A stretch of 64,000 bases of DNA from Candidatus Nitrosacidococcus sp. I8 (GTDB taxonomy: Bacteria; Pseudomonadota; Gammaproteobacteria; Nitrosococcales; Nitrosococcaceae): positions 186,001-250,000 of the forward strand of contig NZ_OX241534.1 of NCBI RefSeq assembly GCF_945836005.1, in the 5' to 3' direction. Under the pieces are notes generated by a model. The model was not told the origin of the DNA. It made no database searches and saw only the letters and a list, made by a program, of their open reading frames with translations. Numbering within the stretch: the first letter of the stretch is position 1; every line of letters starts with the position of its first letter. Shown one piece after another: positions 52,634 through 60,121 of this stretch. Both the position numbers and the translations under genes were made by a program.

Positions 52634-53182
52634 CTATTGGTGAATAGAGGCAGTTACAGGAGATCCTACAGCTTTACCGCTAGGATTCATCAAGTGCCAC
52701 CTAGCACCAAAACTTTCCTTATTTTGCCCATAAGTATCATAAGGACCAAGATCTTGAGCATGATAGTAAAGTGGCCAACCATTATAAGTTACCTGAGTAA
52801 GACCATCTTTACGTTGAATTGTGCCTAACAGAGAGGGATTAATTTTTCCATTTTTAGGGCTAGTATCAGTGCCATAAACAACCCACATACCATCTTTTGT
52901 ATATTTAATACTGCTTAAGAGGGAGTTATCAACCTCATCACCTGCTTTAGATTCAGTGGTCACCGGCATCCAAGTTTTTGAACATTCTCCGTAGCAATTA
53001 CTTGTTTTTCCTTGTTTATCCGCTTGTGAAATATAAAGACTATTTCCTCCATTCATATCTATGAGATAAACACCATATGGGGACTTTTCAGCAGTGGATA
53101 GTGCCTGTGCTGTAACCCCCCAAATAAGCAATAAAGTAAAAGCTGTAATCGTCTGATATTTAAGTAAATCATGACTCTTCAT
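52634..53182 (-). CDS. Secreted-repeat protein (COG4315/Lipoprotein_15 type), copy 1
   Basis: The 182-residue exported protein has a signal peptide of about 28 residues (hydrophobic AFTLLLIWGVTAQA, cleavage likely after AQA). Two family repeats follow: GVYLIDMNGGNSLYIS with the NCYGEC cysteine pair and KTWMPV, then GTIQRKDGLTQVTYNGWPLYY and GPYDTYGQN. These match the secreted repeat of unknown function (PF03640). Proteins of this type are periplasmic or outer-surface and of unknown role. It is the first of three related copies here, and a GGAGG site lies just before its ATG. Confidence 0.82.
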   Translation of the reverse strand: MKSHDLLKYQTITAFTLLLIWGVTAQALSTAEKSPYGVYLIDMNGGNSLYISQADKQGKTSNCYGECSKTWMPVTTESKAGDEVDNSLLSSIKYTKDGMWVVYGTDTSPKNGKINPSLLGTIQRKDGLTQVTYNGWPLYYHAQDLGPYDTYGQNKESFGARWHLMNPSGKAVGSPVTASIHQ

Positions 53183-53285
53183 ATCACTACCCTCCGCCTA
53201 ATTTATTCGTTTTATACTTACAAGGATAGTGGGAAAATAACAAATATCAAGAAAAATTTATAAAAAATACATCTTTTAAAAATTG

Positions 53286-53793
53286 TTATTTTTCAGAGAT
53301 ATACTTAGATGCTTTCATACAAATTTCAGAGATGACTTTATTTAGTCTGTTAATAATATCTATATTTTTATCCGTAAAATGATGCCGATTGGCTATCCAT
53401 TGCATGTCGTTATAAGTAATATGGGTAATCCCTTCATTGTCCCTCCAAACTAAAATTTTAGCAGGTAAATCAATACCAATCGTTTGGTTTTCTTCCATTA
53501 ACCCTGTACCACCCGTTTTAGGGTTTCCAAAAATAATGAGCTGCGTAGGATTAAGCTCTCTTCCATGCTTTTTCGCACTTGCACTATGATCAATAATTGT
53601 AAAAATATGAAATCCTTCTTCTCTTAGAAGCGTTTTAATATAGTTCATCGTTTTTTTCAGGAGAGGACAGACCAGTTAACGTAACCAATCCTTGCTTCTC
53701 ATTTATGATTTCAGTCATATTCTGTTGTGTTTTAGCATATAAGCAAAAAAAGGATATAGTTACTATAAATATAAGTTTTTTCATAAAACTCAT
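53286..53793 (-). pseudogene. DUF302 protein with signal peptide, frameshifted in an A7 run
   Basis: The frame at 53286-53648 encodes a DUF302 core (FHIFTIIDHSASAKKHG, QLIIFGNPKTGGTGLM, DLPAKILVWRDNEG) but lacks a proper start. Upstream, an ATG at 53793 gives a signal peptide (MKKLIFIVTISFFCLYA) and the domain N-terminus ending LSSPEK. The two parts are out of frame by one base at a run of seven A on the coding strand (53651-53657). Removing one A gives PEKTMNYIKTLLREEG, as in relatives. This may be a broken gene, a slippery phase-variable site, or a sequencing error. DUF302 proteins are small heme- or metal-associated periplasmic proteins of unclear role. Confidence 0.75.
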
Positions 53794-53853
53794 CTAAGCT
53801 ATCTTAGCTTTTACTATTTGGCTGGTTAAAGAAATATCTTTCTACTAGATGAA

Positions 53854-53884
53854 ATGGCACACTGGCTAAATGCCAGCATGCCAT
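53854..53884 (-). terminator. Terminator hairpin after secreted-repeat copy 2
   Basis: ATGGCA-CA-CTGGC and GCCAG-CA-TGCCAT (53854-53884) form a stem with a two-base internal mismatch and a 5-base loop. It is followed on the minus strand by TTTCATCT. It shares the GCCAGCATGCC motif with the terminator after copy 1. Confidence 0.5.
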
Positions 53885-53910
53885 TTTTAGGAATTATGTA
53901 AAGATAATCA

Positions 53911-54480
53911 TTAATAACGAGAAGAGACTGTTATCGGCGTATCTATAGCTTTGCCTTCAGGAGTTACTAAAGCCCATTTAGAACCCAGACTAATTCTACC
54001 TTGCCCATGGGTATCATTAGGGCCAAAATCATTTAAATAATAATATAGGGGCCAGCCATTATAGGTGATTTGTATTAAACCATCCGCACGTATAATTGTA
54101 CCCAGTAAAAATTTGTTTACTTTTTTATCGGCTTTAGGAAGTGCATTATGATCATAGGCAATATGCATCCCTCCATCCTTACCATATTGAATATTACTTA
54201 AAAAATAATTATTTAGACCTAAAAAAGAACTATTGATTTGATCATTTGACCCAGAATTAATTACTGGTCTCCAAACTTTATTACACCTTCTATAACAATG
54301 GCTTGCTTTACCTTGTTCATCTGATTGAGAAATATATAGACTATTTCCTCCATTTATATCAGTAAGGTAAGTACCATACGGGGATTTCTCGGCAGTAGAT
54401 AGAGCTTGTGCTGATCCCCAGCTAAGGAATAAGATGAGTGCTATAGCACCTTGAGCACTATAAGTAACAGAATTTTTCAT
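53911..54480 (-). CDS. Secreted-repeat protein, copy 2
   Basis: The 189-residue protein is a paralogue of the gene at 52634-53182. A signal peptide with LILFLSWGSAQA leads to STAEKSPYGTYLTDINGGNSLYIS, then CYRRCNKVWRPV, and the second repeat GTIIRADGLIQITYNGWPLYY with GPNDTHGQG. It is about seven residues longer than copy 1 (extra NNYFLSNIQYG region). A GGAGG site precedes the ATG. It is the complete copy downstream of the duplication junction and the only full survivor of that event. Confidence 0.82.
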   Translation of the reverse strand: MKNSVTYSAQGAIALILFLSWGSAQALSTAEKSPYGTYLTDINGGNSLYISQSDEQGKASHCYRRCNKVWRPVINSGSNDQINSSFLGLNNYFLSNIQYGKDGGMHIAYDHNALPKADKKVNKFLLGTIIRADGLIQITYNGWPLYYYLNDFGPNDTHGQGRISLGSKWALVTPEGKAIDTPITVSSRY

Positions 54481-54570
54481 ATGATGAACCTCCGTTTAAC
54501 TTATTAGCCTTGTATCTATGTGATACAACAAGGAAGTGAAAATAATAAGTATCTCTCTAAGAGAAAACTT

Positions 54571-54794
54571 ATAACCTCCTTATCTTGACCTAACTATTAT
54601 GAACTACTGAAACATTCATTAAATAGCCTTTTATCTATATACATTAGAAGGTGTAATCTACATATAGGTTCCCATCTTTTGGTGGGATTAAAATAATAAA
54701 AAATAGGTTCTTATTCTTAAATATTTTTAATGCTTAGATAATTAATTAATTCTACATAAGTTTTTAAAAATTTGTGAGCAACATCAATGAATTT
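54571..54794 (-). pseudogene. Remnant of the restriction endonuclease 3' end
   Basis: Translating this gap on the minus strand gives KFIDVAHKFLKTYVELINY, then IKNI-stop-E-stop-EPIFYYFNPTKRW, RLFNECF and LGQDKEVI. This lines up in order with the C-terminal part of the endonuclease at 55130-56005 (KFIDINRKFLKTYAGLINY, PILYYFNSTKRW, RRLFEEYF, LGQDKEII). Stops and small indels show it is a decayed fragment that arose by tandem duplication. Confidence 0.85.
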
Positions 54795-55114
54795 ATATGT
54801 GCTCTCCTATTCTTATCGTGTTGAATATTACTGAAAAAGGAGCTATTGCTTTTAGCATGTGATCCAGAACTAATTACTGGTTTCCAAACTTTATTGCACC
54901 TTTTGTCTGTATTACACTCTCTGTAATACTTGTAATGATGATTTGCTTTATCTTGTTCATCTGTTTGGGAGGTATAAAGACTATTTTCTCCACTCATACC
55001 AGTAAAATAAGTACCATACAGGGATTTTTCGGCAGCAGATAAGGTCTGTACTGACCCCCAAGCAAGGAATAAAGCGAGTGCTATAACACCACTATAAGCA
55101 GCAGGGTTTTTCAT
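54764..55114 (-). pseudogene. Secreted-repeat copy 3, truncated at a duplication junction
   Basis: The frame begins at the ATG at 55112-55114, 8 bases after GGAGG. The ATG at 55129 would place that site inside the gene. Signal peptide and first repeat are recognisable (LFLAWGSVQT, SLYGTYFTGMSGENSLYTS, CNKVWKPVISSGS, FFSNIQHDKNRRAHI), with an extra YKYYRECNTD stretch before the second cysteine. After AHI, at about 54795, similarity to copy 2 stops and the DNA continues as the endonuclease remnant in another frame. The last residues NSLMLLTNF are therefore foreign. The second repeat is missing, so the product is probably not functional. Confidence 0.75.
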
Positions 55115-55129
55115 ACTCTGAACCTCCAT

Positions 55130-56005
55130 CTAACTTATTAGCCTTATATCTATTGGTATAGCAAGGAAATTAAGTAAGTATGTTTTTAAGAAAAAACTTA
55201 CCTGTTCATTAGACTTAATTTTTTCATAAAGGTCATCGAATTTACGAATAATTTCTTTATCCTGTCCTAAGTTAAGTAAGCTTTCATGGATTTCATCAAA
55301 TAAAATACTAAAATATTCCTCAAATAGTCTCCTACCTCTATATATATTAGAAGATGGAACGTAAACAGGTCCCCATCTTTTAGTAGAGTTAAAATAATAA
55401 AGAATGGGTTTTAATTCTTGAATATTTTTAATATTTAGATAATTGATTAATCCTGCGTAAGTTTTTAAAAACTTACGATTAATATCAATAAATTTGCCTG
55501 TATCGTGATCATCATTATATTTAATTTCTAAATAGATGATTTGTCTTGTAGGTGTTTTAAAAAGAGAATCAACATCTTGTGTTTTTGAGGAAATTTGTTT
55601 GCTATTGTTTTGAGTTTCTACTCTAAAAATCTTCGTTTGTAATGCTTGGAAAAGATCATCACAGCGATCAGGGCTTTCAGCCTGTTGTCTTTCAGTAATG
55701 TATTTATCAATTAGACTATCGGTCTCTTTTGTGATTTGTTGTTTTACTCTCTCACCTGAATTAAGTAATAGCTCTATTTTAGGATCGCTCTCAATAATTT
55801 GACTGATTAGCTTTTCAATAAAATATCCAAACTTTATATTGAGCGATTGAAGTAATCCACTAAATACTAGGTAGTGAGCAGGTATAAAGTGTACTTTTTC
55901 CTTATGAATTGAAAGGGCTTTCTGAATATTCTTTTCTGTAATGCTATTATCAATGATCTGAATCACCGTATCTCGAACAATAGTCTTAGAATCAAAATCA
56001 TTCAT
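55130..56005 (-). CDS. Type II restriction endonuclease, HinfI-like
   Basis: The 291-residue protein is coupled to the upstream methyltransferase by a 4-base overlap. A PD-(D/E)XK-type centre is suggested by D in TQDVDSLFKTP, followed about 14 residues later by YLEIKYNDDHDTGKF near residue 157, the E-x-K and adjacent conserved patch. The partner methylase is of the HinfI/CcrM type, so cleavage at GANTC is the likely specificity, but that is inferred from the partner. The N-terminal half is helical and poorly conserved. Base composition is even more AT-rich than the neighbours, which fits acquisition. Its 3' part was duplicated downstream. Confidence 0.75.
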   Translation of the reverse strand: MNDFDSKTIVRDTVIQIIDNSITEKNIQKALSIHKEKVHFIPAHYLVFSGLLQSLNIKFGYFIEKLISQIIESDPKIELLLNSGERVKQQITKETDSLIDKYITERQQAESPDRCDDLFQALQTKIFRVETQNNSKQISSKTQDVDSLFKTPTRQIIYLEIKYNDDHDTGKFIDINRKFLKTYAGLINYLNIKNIQELKPILYYFNSTKRWGPVYVPSSNIYRGRRLFEEYFSILFDEIHESLLNLGQDKEIIRKFDDLYEKIKSNEQVSFFLKTYLLNFLAIPIDIRLIS

Positions 56006-57093
56006 AGTAATTCTTGTTCTTTTCGATACTTTTCTCGTAGGGTATCAATGCTAATTAACTCATGATTAGCGTCTTCATAGTACCAATAATCCCAACCGTT
56101 AAAGGCAGTTTGTCCTTGTGCGGCAGCAGCAATTTGATGAATAGATCCAGAGGCTTTATCCCATAACAGATGAGAATCCGCCTTAAGTATCGCTTTAATT
56201 TGGCGGTTTTTAGAAAATAGGATTTGACCAATCTGCAAATATTGAGCCTCTATGAGTTGACCAATACTTATCCGTGGGGCAGTTCTCTTTGATGGGGTAG
56301 TCAGTGCAGACTCAGAGAGTAAAGCTTCAGAAATACTGTTTATTCTACTTTGAGCAATTTTGATATAGTGAGATTCTAGTTCGATGCCAATATAATTACG
56401 TTGTAGCTTTTTAGCTACTGCCCCTGTCGTACCTGAGCCAAAAAAAGGATCTACAACAATATCGTTAGGATTGCTAGATGAAAGAATTACACGGTAAAGT
56501 AGGGCTTCTGGCTTTTGAGTAGAGTGGGCTTTCTTTCCATTAATTTTAATCCGTTCTGCTCCAGTGCATAGGGGAATCTGCCATACATTAGGCATTTGTT
56601 TATCTTCATTAAAATTCTTCATTCCCTGATAATTAAACGTATACTTTTTTTGGTGCTCTGATTTTTTTGCCCAAATAAGTGTTTCTGTTGCATTTTGAAA
56701 GCGAGTACCTCGAAAATTAGGCATAGGATTGGTTTTATACCAAATCACATCATTTAAAATCCAATAACCTAAATCTATAAGGTGAGTACCTACTCGAAAA
56801 ATATTATGATAAGAGCCAATCACCCAAAGAGTACCCTGATCTTTTAATACTCGTCGGCATTCATCTAGCCAGTTTCTAGTGAAAGTGTCGTACTCGGCAA
56901 AGCTATCGAATTGATCCCAATAATCTGTTACACCCTCTACTTGGGTTTGATTAGGTCGGAATAATTCATTTTGAAGCTGCAGATTATAGGGAGGGTCAGC
57001 GAAAATAAGATCGATAGATTTTTCAGGAAAAGTTTTGAGTACTTCAATACAATTTCCCTGAATAATAGTATTTATAGGTAGTAAATTATTCAT
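56002..57093 (-). CDS. HinfI/CcrM-type adenine-N6 DNA methyltransferase
   Basis: The 363-residue beta-class methyltransferase has catalytic motif IV DPPYNLQLQNELFRPN at residues 33-48 preceding the target domain. WVIGSYHNIFRVGT and NPMPNFRGTRFQNATETLIW are diagnostic of the CcrM/HinfI group. HSTQKPEALLYR and the SAM-binding DPFFGSGTTGAVA (about 212-224) are also present. A C-terminal RAMA-like domain ends in FNGWDYWYYE. Relatives methylate adenine in GANTC. Because an endonuclease gene overlaps it, this is the protective member of a restriction pair rather than a stand-alone CcrM cell-cycle enzyme. Confidence 0.88.
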   Translation of the reverse strand: MNNLLPINTIIQGNCIEVLKTFPEKSIDLIFADPPYNLQLQNELFRPNQTQVEGVTDYWDQFDSFAEYDTFTRNWLDECRRVLKDQGTLWVIGSYHNIFRVGTHLIDLGYWILNDVIWYKTNPMPNFRGTRFQNATETLIWAKKSEHQKKYTFNYQGMKNFNEDKQMPNVWQIPLCTGAERIKINGKKAHSTQKPEALLYRVILSSSNPNDIVVDPFFGSGTTGAVAKKLQRNYIGIELESHYIKIAQSRINSISEALLSESALTTPSKRTAPRISIGQLIEAQYLQIGQILFSKNRQIKAILKADSHLLWDKASGSIHQIAAAAQGQTAFNGWDYWYYEDANHELISIDTLREKYRKEQELL

Positions 57094-57102
57094 TATTCAT
57101 GG

Positions 57103-57549
57103 CTATTTTGATTTTAATTCAGGTAATCGCCGTAGGCTAATAGCAATTCGGTTCCACATATTCATCATAGAAATAATTAACGTTAAATCTACAATTTCTT
57201 GTTCAGAAAAATGTTGATGTAATTCTTGATATATTTCATCTGGTGTTCGAGTAGTTGAAATATGAGTGACAGACTCTGCCCACGCAAATGCTGCACATTC
57301 TGCTTGAGTGAAAAAATGAGATTCTCGCCACACGGGCAGACAATCTAATCTCTGCTGGCCCTCCCCAGCTTCTCGAGCTTGCTGAGCGTGCATATCGACA
57401 CAGTAGGCACAGCCATTGATTTGAGAAATTCTAAGCTCTACTAATGCCCGGAGTTTTTTATCAATAGATTCAATATGCTGATTGGTGGCAAATAATGCCT
57501 GAATTGCTTTTAAATTATGCTGGTAATAATTAGCACGTTTAATAAACAT
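57103..57549 (-). CDS. Carboxymuconolactone decarboxylase/AhpD-family protein
   Basis: The 148-residue all-helical protein has the AhpD-like active-site motif NGCAYCVDMHAQQAREAG with the redox CxxC pair and following histidine near residue 47-52. CAAFAWAESVT and IVDLTLIISMMNMWNRIAIS are conserved family helices. These proteins are peroxidase- or disulfide-related, and the exact substrate is unknown. It is 9 bases upstream of the methyltransferase gene, so it may share its transcript. A strong terminator separates it from the gene on its other side. Confidence 0.88.
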   Translation of the reverse strand: MFIKRANYYQHNLKAIQALFATNQHIESIDKKLRALVELRISQINGCAYCVDMHAQQAREAGEGQQRLDCLPVWRESHFFTQAECAAFAWAESVTHISTTRTPDEIYQELHQHFSEQEIVDLTLIISMMNMWNRIAISLRRLPELKSK

Positions 57550-57638
57550 AGAGTCGCTCCTTCACGGCAAGTGAATATAGAAAATTTAGCAGGATCAAAA
57601 AGCTACATGCAGAGGGATATAGCTATGAGTAATAGCGA

Positions 57639-57685
57639 AAAAAAGCAAGTAACCTGTCAGCTATCTACGTAGTTACTTGCTTTTT
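57639..57685 (-). terminator. Strong terminator hairpin after the secreted WNP-motif gene's 3' side
   Basis: AAAAAGCAAGTAAC and GTTACTTGCTTTTT form a long stem around an 18-base loop. The T- and A-tracts are within the arms, so the stem could act in both directions. It lies 9 bases past the end of the gene at 57695-58642 and isolates it from the downstream genes. Confidence 0.7.
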
Positions 57686-57694
57686 CTATAAGCG

Positions 57695-58642
57695 TTAAAA
57701 AGTATTTAGAAAAAATGATTTAACATCATTGAAGGTACCTGTGAGTGCACTTCCTGCTTGAGAAGTAAAACTTTGATTGTTACTGCTATTTTGATCAGAA
57801 GGTGCTGGCGTACTTGAAGGTGGCGCAATTAAAGAGGGATTTACACTTTCATCTCTAAAACCACGAGCTAAGGATCCAGCATTTTGTAATGCGCTGTTAA
57901 TAGTATCTGCATCAGCACCAGAGGGGACAATAGTGGCCACACCTTCTAGTTGGTTTAATCCTTGGAGTCTAAGTTTTACTGCAATACTATTACTCTCATT
58001 AGGAATTGGAAGTAAAGCTTGATAATTTCCGCTTCCATCAGCTGTAGGAGTAATTGTAATTGCATCGCCAGCTATATCAGTACAACTTATCCCACCTTGA
58101 TCATTAACACTACTGCACACAATATAATTACTGACTCCTGAGTTATTAGGCAGCTCCCCTGATGCACCAGGGACAGGCAAACTTACCACTGTCCAAGCAC
58201 CTACAAGTATTTGAGCTCCATGTCCATAGGCAAAATTCATCCGCTGTAATGCTGTAGTTACCCCATCTACCGTAGCAGTAGCTGTCGATCCATCGGCATT
58301 AAAAGTTAACAGAAGTTGTTTGCCTGTAGCACTTGTTTGAGGTTTTGTATAAGTACAACCTAGGCAAGGACCACCTGTAGATTGTTGTAAAGCAATAGTG
58401 GTGCTACTGCTATTCTGAGTTGAATTTTGGGTAATAGTCCCAGCCCCAGAATACCAAGTAGGATTGCCATTATTGTCATAGATAAATAATGCCGCAAATA
58501 CAGTACTATTTTGCACTTCAAGGTTATAGCCAGTTCCACTTTGAGACGGATTCCACCACCAACCATTCTCTGGCATTGCGGCAAAAAGTGGTTTTATCAT
58601 TAAAAGGACAGCTAATCCTAAAATTCTAAATATATTGCTCAC
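57695..58642 (-). CDS. Exported protein with GWWWNPSQSGTGY motif, unknown function
   Basis: The 315-residue protein has a signal peptide of about 21 residues (LGLAVLLMIKPLFA). The mature N-terminus is MPENGWWWNPSQSGTGYNLE, then VFAALFIYDNNGNPTWYSGAG. This tryptophan-rich pattern recurs in many proteobacterial exported proteins without a known function. A cysteine pair CLGC and a later CSS...SC pair may form disulfides. The C-terminus is low-complexity Ser, Pro and Asn rich (residues about 265-300). It is flanked by a strong terminator and carries no lipobox. Confidence 0.65.
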   Translation of the reverse strand: MSNIFRILGLAVLLMIKPLFAAMPENGWWWNPSQSGTGYNLEVQNSTVFAALFIYDNNGNPTWYSGAGTITQNSTQNSSSTTIALQQSTGGPCLGCTYTKPQTSATGKQLLLTFNADGSTATATVDGVTTALQRMNFAYGHGAQILVGAWTVVSLPVPGASGELPNNSGVSNYIVCSSVNDQGGISCTDIAGDAITITPTADGSGNYQALLPIPNESNSIAVKLRLQGLNQLEGVATIVPSGADADTINSALQNAGSLARGFRDESVNPSLIAPPSSTPAPSDQNSSNNQSFTSQAGSALTGTFNDVKSFFLNTF

Positions 58643-58729
58643 TATCTGATTTCCTATAAATAATACAAAATGAAAGTAAATAACTTAGTAAGTAAAGTAT
58701 ATAACCAGCTATTTCCAGAATAATTACTA

Positions 58730-59158
58730 TTAATAATTAGAGATTGGCTCTTCCATGGTGGTAAGCGGGGTTTTATTTTGCTCTGTAAAAAAGATGACTA
58801 AAAATTTCACTGGTTTTTCAGTACTGGCATTAGCAGAAATCTCATGAACACTTCCAGCAGGCTCAAAAAAAGCTTCTCCTTGATGATAGGTTTTTAAAGG
58901 CTGATTCGATATTTTAGATTTATAATCACCCTCTATTACATAAATTAATCCTGCTCCAGCATGGTGATGGGGTGGGGTGCTAGCTCCTGGGGCATAGGTA
59001 AGCTCTAACATAGTCGCTTGAGCTTCTTTTTCATTGATCGTGCTACCAGATAAAATTGGTGTTAATAATTTGTTAATGGCTAGGGTTTCATGGTTAGCTT
59101 CTTTAGCACTAACAACTGTAATAAAACCTAAGATAAATATAGTAAATACCTCTCTCAT
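58730..59158 (-). CDS. Exported cupin-domain protein
   Basis: The 142-residue protein has a short signal peptide (FTIFILGFITVVSA) and one cupin barrel. Cupin motif 1 is PPHHHAGAGLIYVIEG near residue 62 with the histidine metal ligands. Motif 2, around EAFFEPAGSVHEISAN, has the last histidine. It may bind a metal and act in small-molecule or stress metabolism in the periplasm. Specific function is not predictable. It follows the pyrimidine genes on the same strand but after an 87-base gap. Confidence 0.75.
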   Translation of the reverse strand: MREVFTIFILGFITVVSAKEANHETLAINKLLTPILSGSTINEKEAQATMLELTYAPGASTPPHHHAGAGLIYVIEGDYKSKISNQPLKTYHQGEAFFEPAGSVHEISANASTEKPVKFLVIFFTEQNKTPLTTMEEPISNY

Positions 59159-59245
59159 TACGCTCTCCTAAAGTAGTTAGGCTTTAACAGCTGTACAGTG
59201 TAAGCTAATATTTAGGAAAGGCTAGATAATCAGTTAGATATATTT

Positions 59246-60121
59246 CTAGATAAATACCGATTTTGCATCAAAAACAGGCCCATCAACACATACTCGTTTC
59301 ATAGCTACTCCTTGTTCTGTGTGTACCTTTACAGTACAGCCAGCACAGCCACCTATCCCACAAGCCATAAATTCTTCTAAAGATACTTGACAAGGAAGAT
59401 TAAATTCATTAGCGAGTTTTGCAGTAGCTGCTAGCATGGGGTGAGGGCCACAAGCATAAAGGGCAATTTCCTGTCTTTGAGGAGTGGAAAGGGATGTTAA
59501 CCAAAGTCGAGCTAGATCTGTGACATAACCTTCATAACAACCCGGATATCCCTGAAGGCTTGCGAGTCGATTTGGGATTTTCCAATTTTCTAATAAGGGC
59601 ATAGCTCCAATGACCTCACTAGGTAGACCAGACACTATATATTGGGAAGGTTTTTGCTGAAAGGGAAATGGAATTTCTGATCCCATTAATACAAGAGGTT
59701 TGTAATGGGTATTATGGCGAAGGAGATCGGCTAAGAATATCATAGGAGGAATCCCTACACCTCCACCAAGAAGCAAAGGGCGAGAATATTTAGAATCAAG
59801 TTGAAAGGGCTGTCCAATAGGACCCATAAGATTAATAGTTTCTCCTACTACCTTTTTAGCTAATAGCTGAGTGCCTATACCTACTACTTTATAGAAAAAC
59901 TCTAACCAACCTCGCTTAGGATCGGCACGCATAATAGAAATAGGACGACGCATAGGCAAACTAGAATCGCATTGAATATGGGCAAAACTACCTGGGGTGG
60001 CACGGGCAGCAATTTCTGGTGCAGATACCCAAAGTACATGCTGATTGCTCTGATAAGTATCATGAGCTAGAATTTTAGCTTCTTCTACAAAAATAGTATT
60101 TCGATGGGATTTTAAACTCAT
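59246..60121 (-). CDS. pyrK: Dihydroorotate dehydrogenase electron transfer subunit-like (PyrK family)
   Basis: The 291-residue ferredoxin-reductase-like protein has an FAD-binding RRPISIMRAD motif. The NAD-domain glycine motif is LLLGGGVGIPPMIFLADLL, with CGPHPMLAA after it. The C-terminal 2Fe-2S motif is CGIGGCAGCTVKV plus RVCVDGPVF. It overlaps the pyrX stop by 4 bases, so it is part of the pyrimidine operon. PyrK normally partners class 1B PyrD. No pyrD is seen downstream in this window, so the partner dehydrogenase must be elsewhere. Confidence 0.83.
   Translation of the reverse strand: MSLKSHRNTIFVEEAKILAHDTYQSNQHVLWVSAPEIAARATPGSFAHIQCDSSLPMRRPISIMRADPKRGWLEFFYKVVGIGTQLLAKKVVGETINLMGPIGQPFQLDSKYSRPLLLGGGVGIPPMIFLADLLRHNTHYKPLVLMGSEIPFPFQQKPSQYIVSGLPSEVIGAMPLLENWKIPNRLASLQGYPGCYEGYVTDLARLWLTSLSTPQRQEIALYACGPHPMLAATAKLANEFNLPCQVSLEEFMACGIGGCAGCTVKVHTEQGVAMKRVCVDGPVFDAKSVFI

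Larger units (their letters stand above)
54160..55495. repeat. Imperfect tandem duplication: endonuclease 3' end plus secreted-repeat 5' part
   Basis: Unit A (about 54796-55495) contains the endonuclease from KFIDIN to its stop, the short spacer with AAGGCTAATAAGTTA and GGAGG, and the secreted-repeat gene up to HI. Unit B (about 54160-54794) repeats the same order: endonuclease fragment from KFIDVA, matching spacer with AAGGCTAATAAGTTA and GGAGG, and copy 2 up to HI. Unit A ends exactly where unit B begins, the signature of a direct tandem duplication. The copies have since diverged and decayed. Confidence 0.8.

Noticed and set aside
52556-57700. Possible prophage or transposon around the restriction system
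   Set aside because: No integrase, transposase, phage structural gene, terminal inverted repeats or tRNA attachment site is visible; local duplication explains the repeats.
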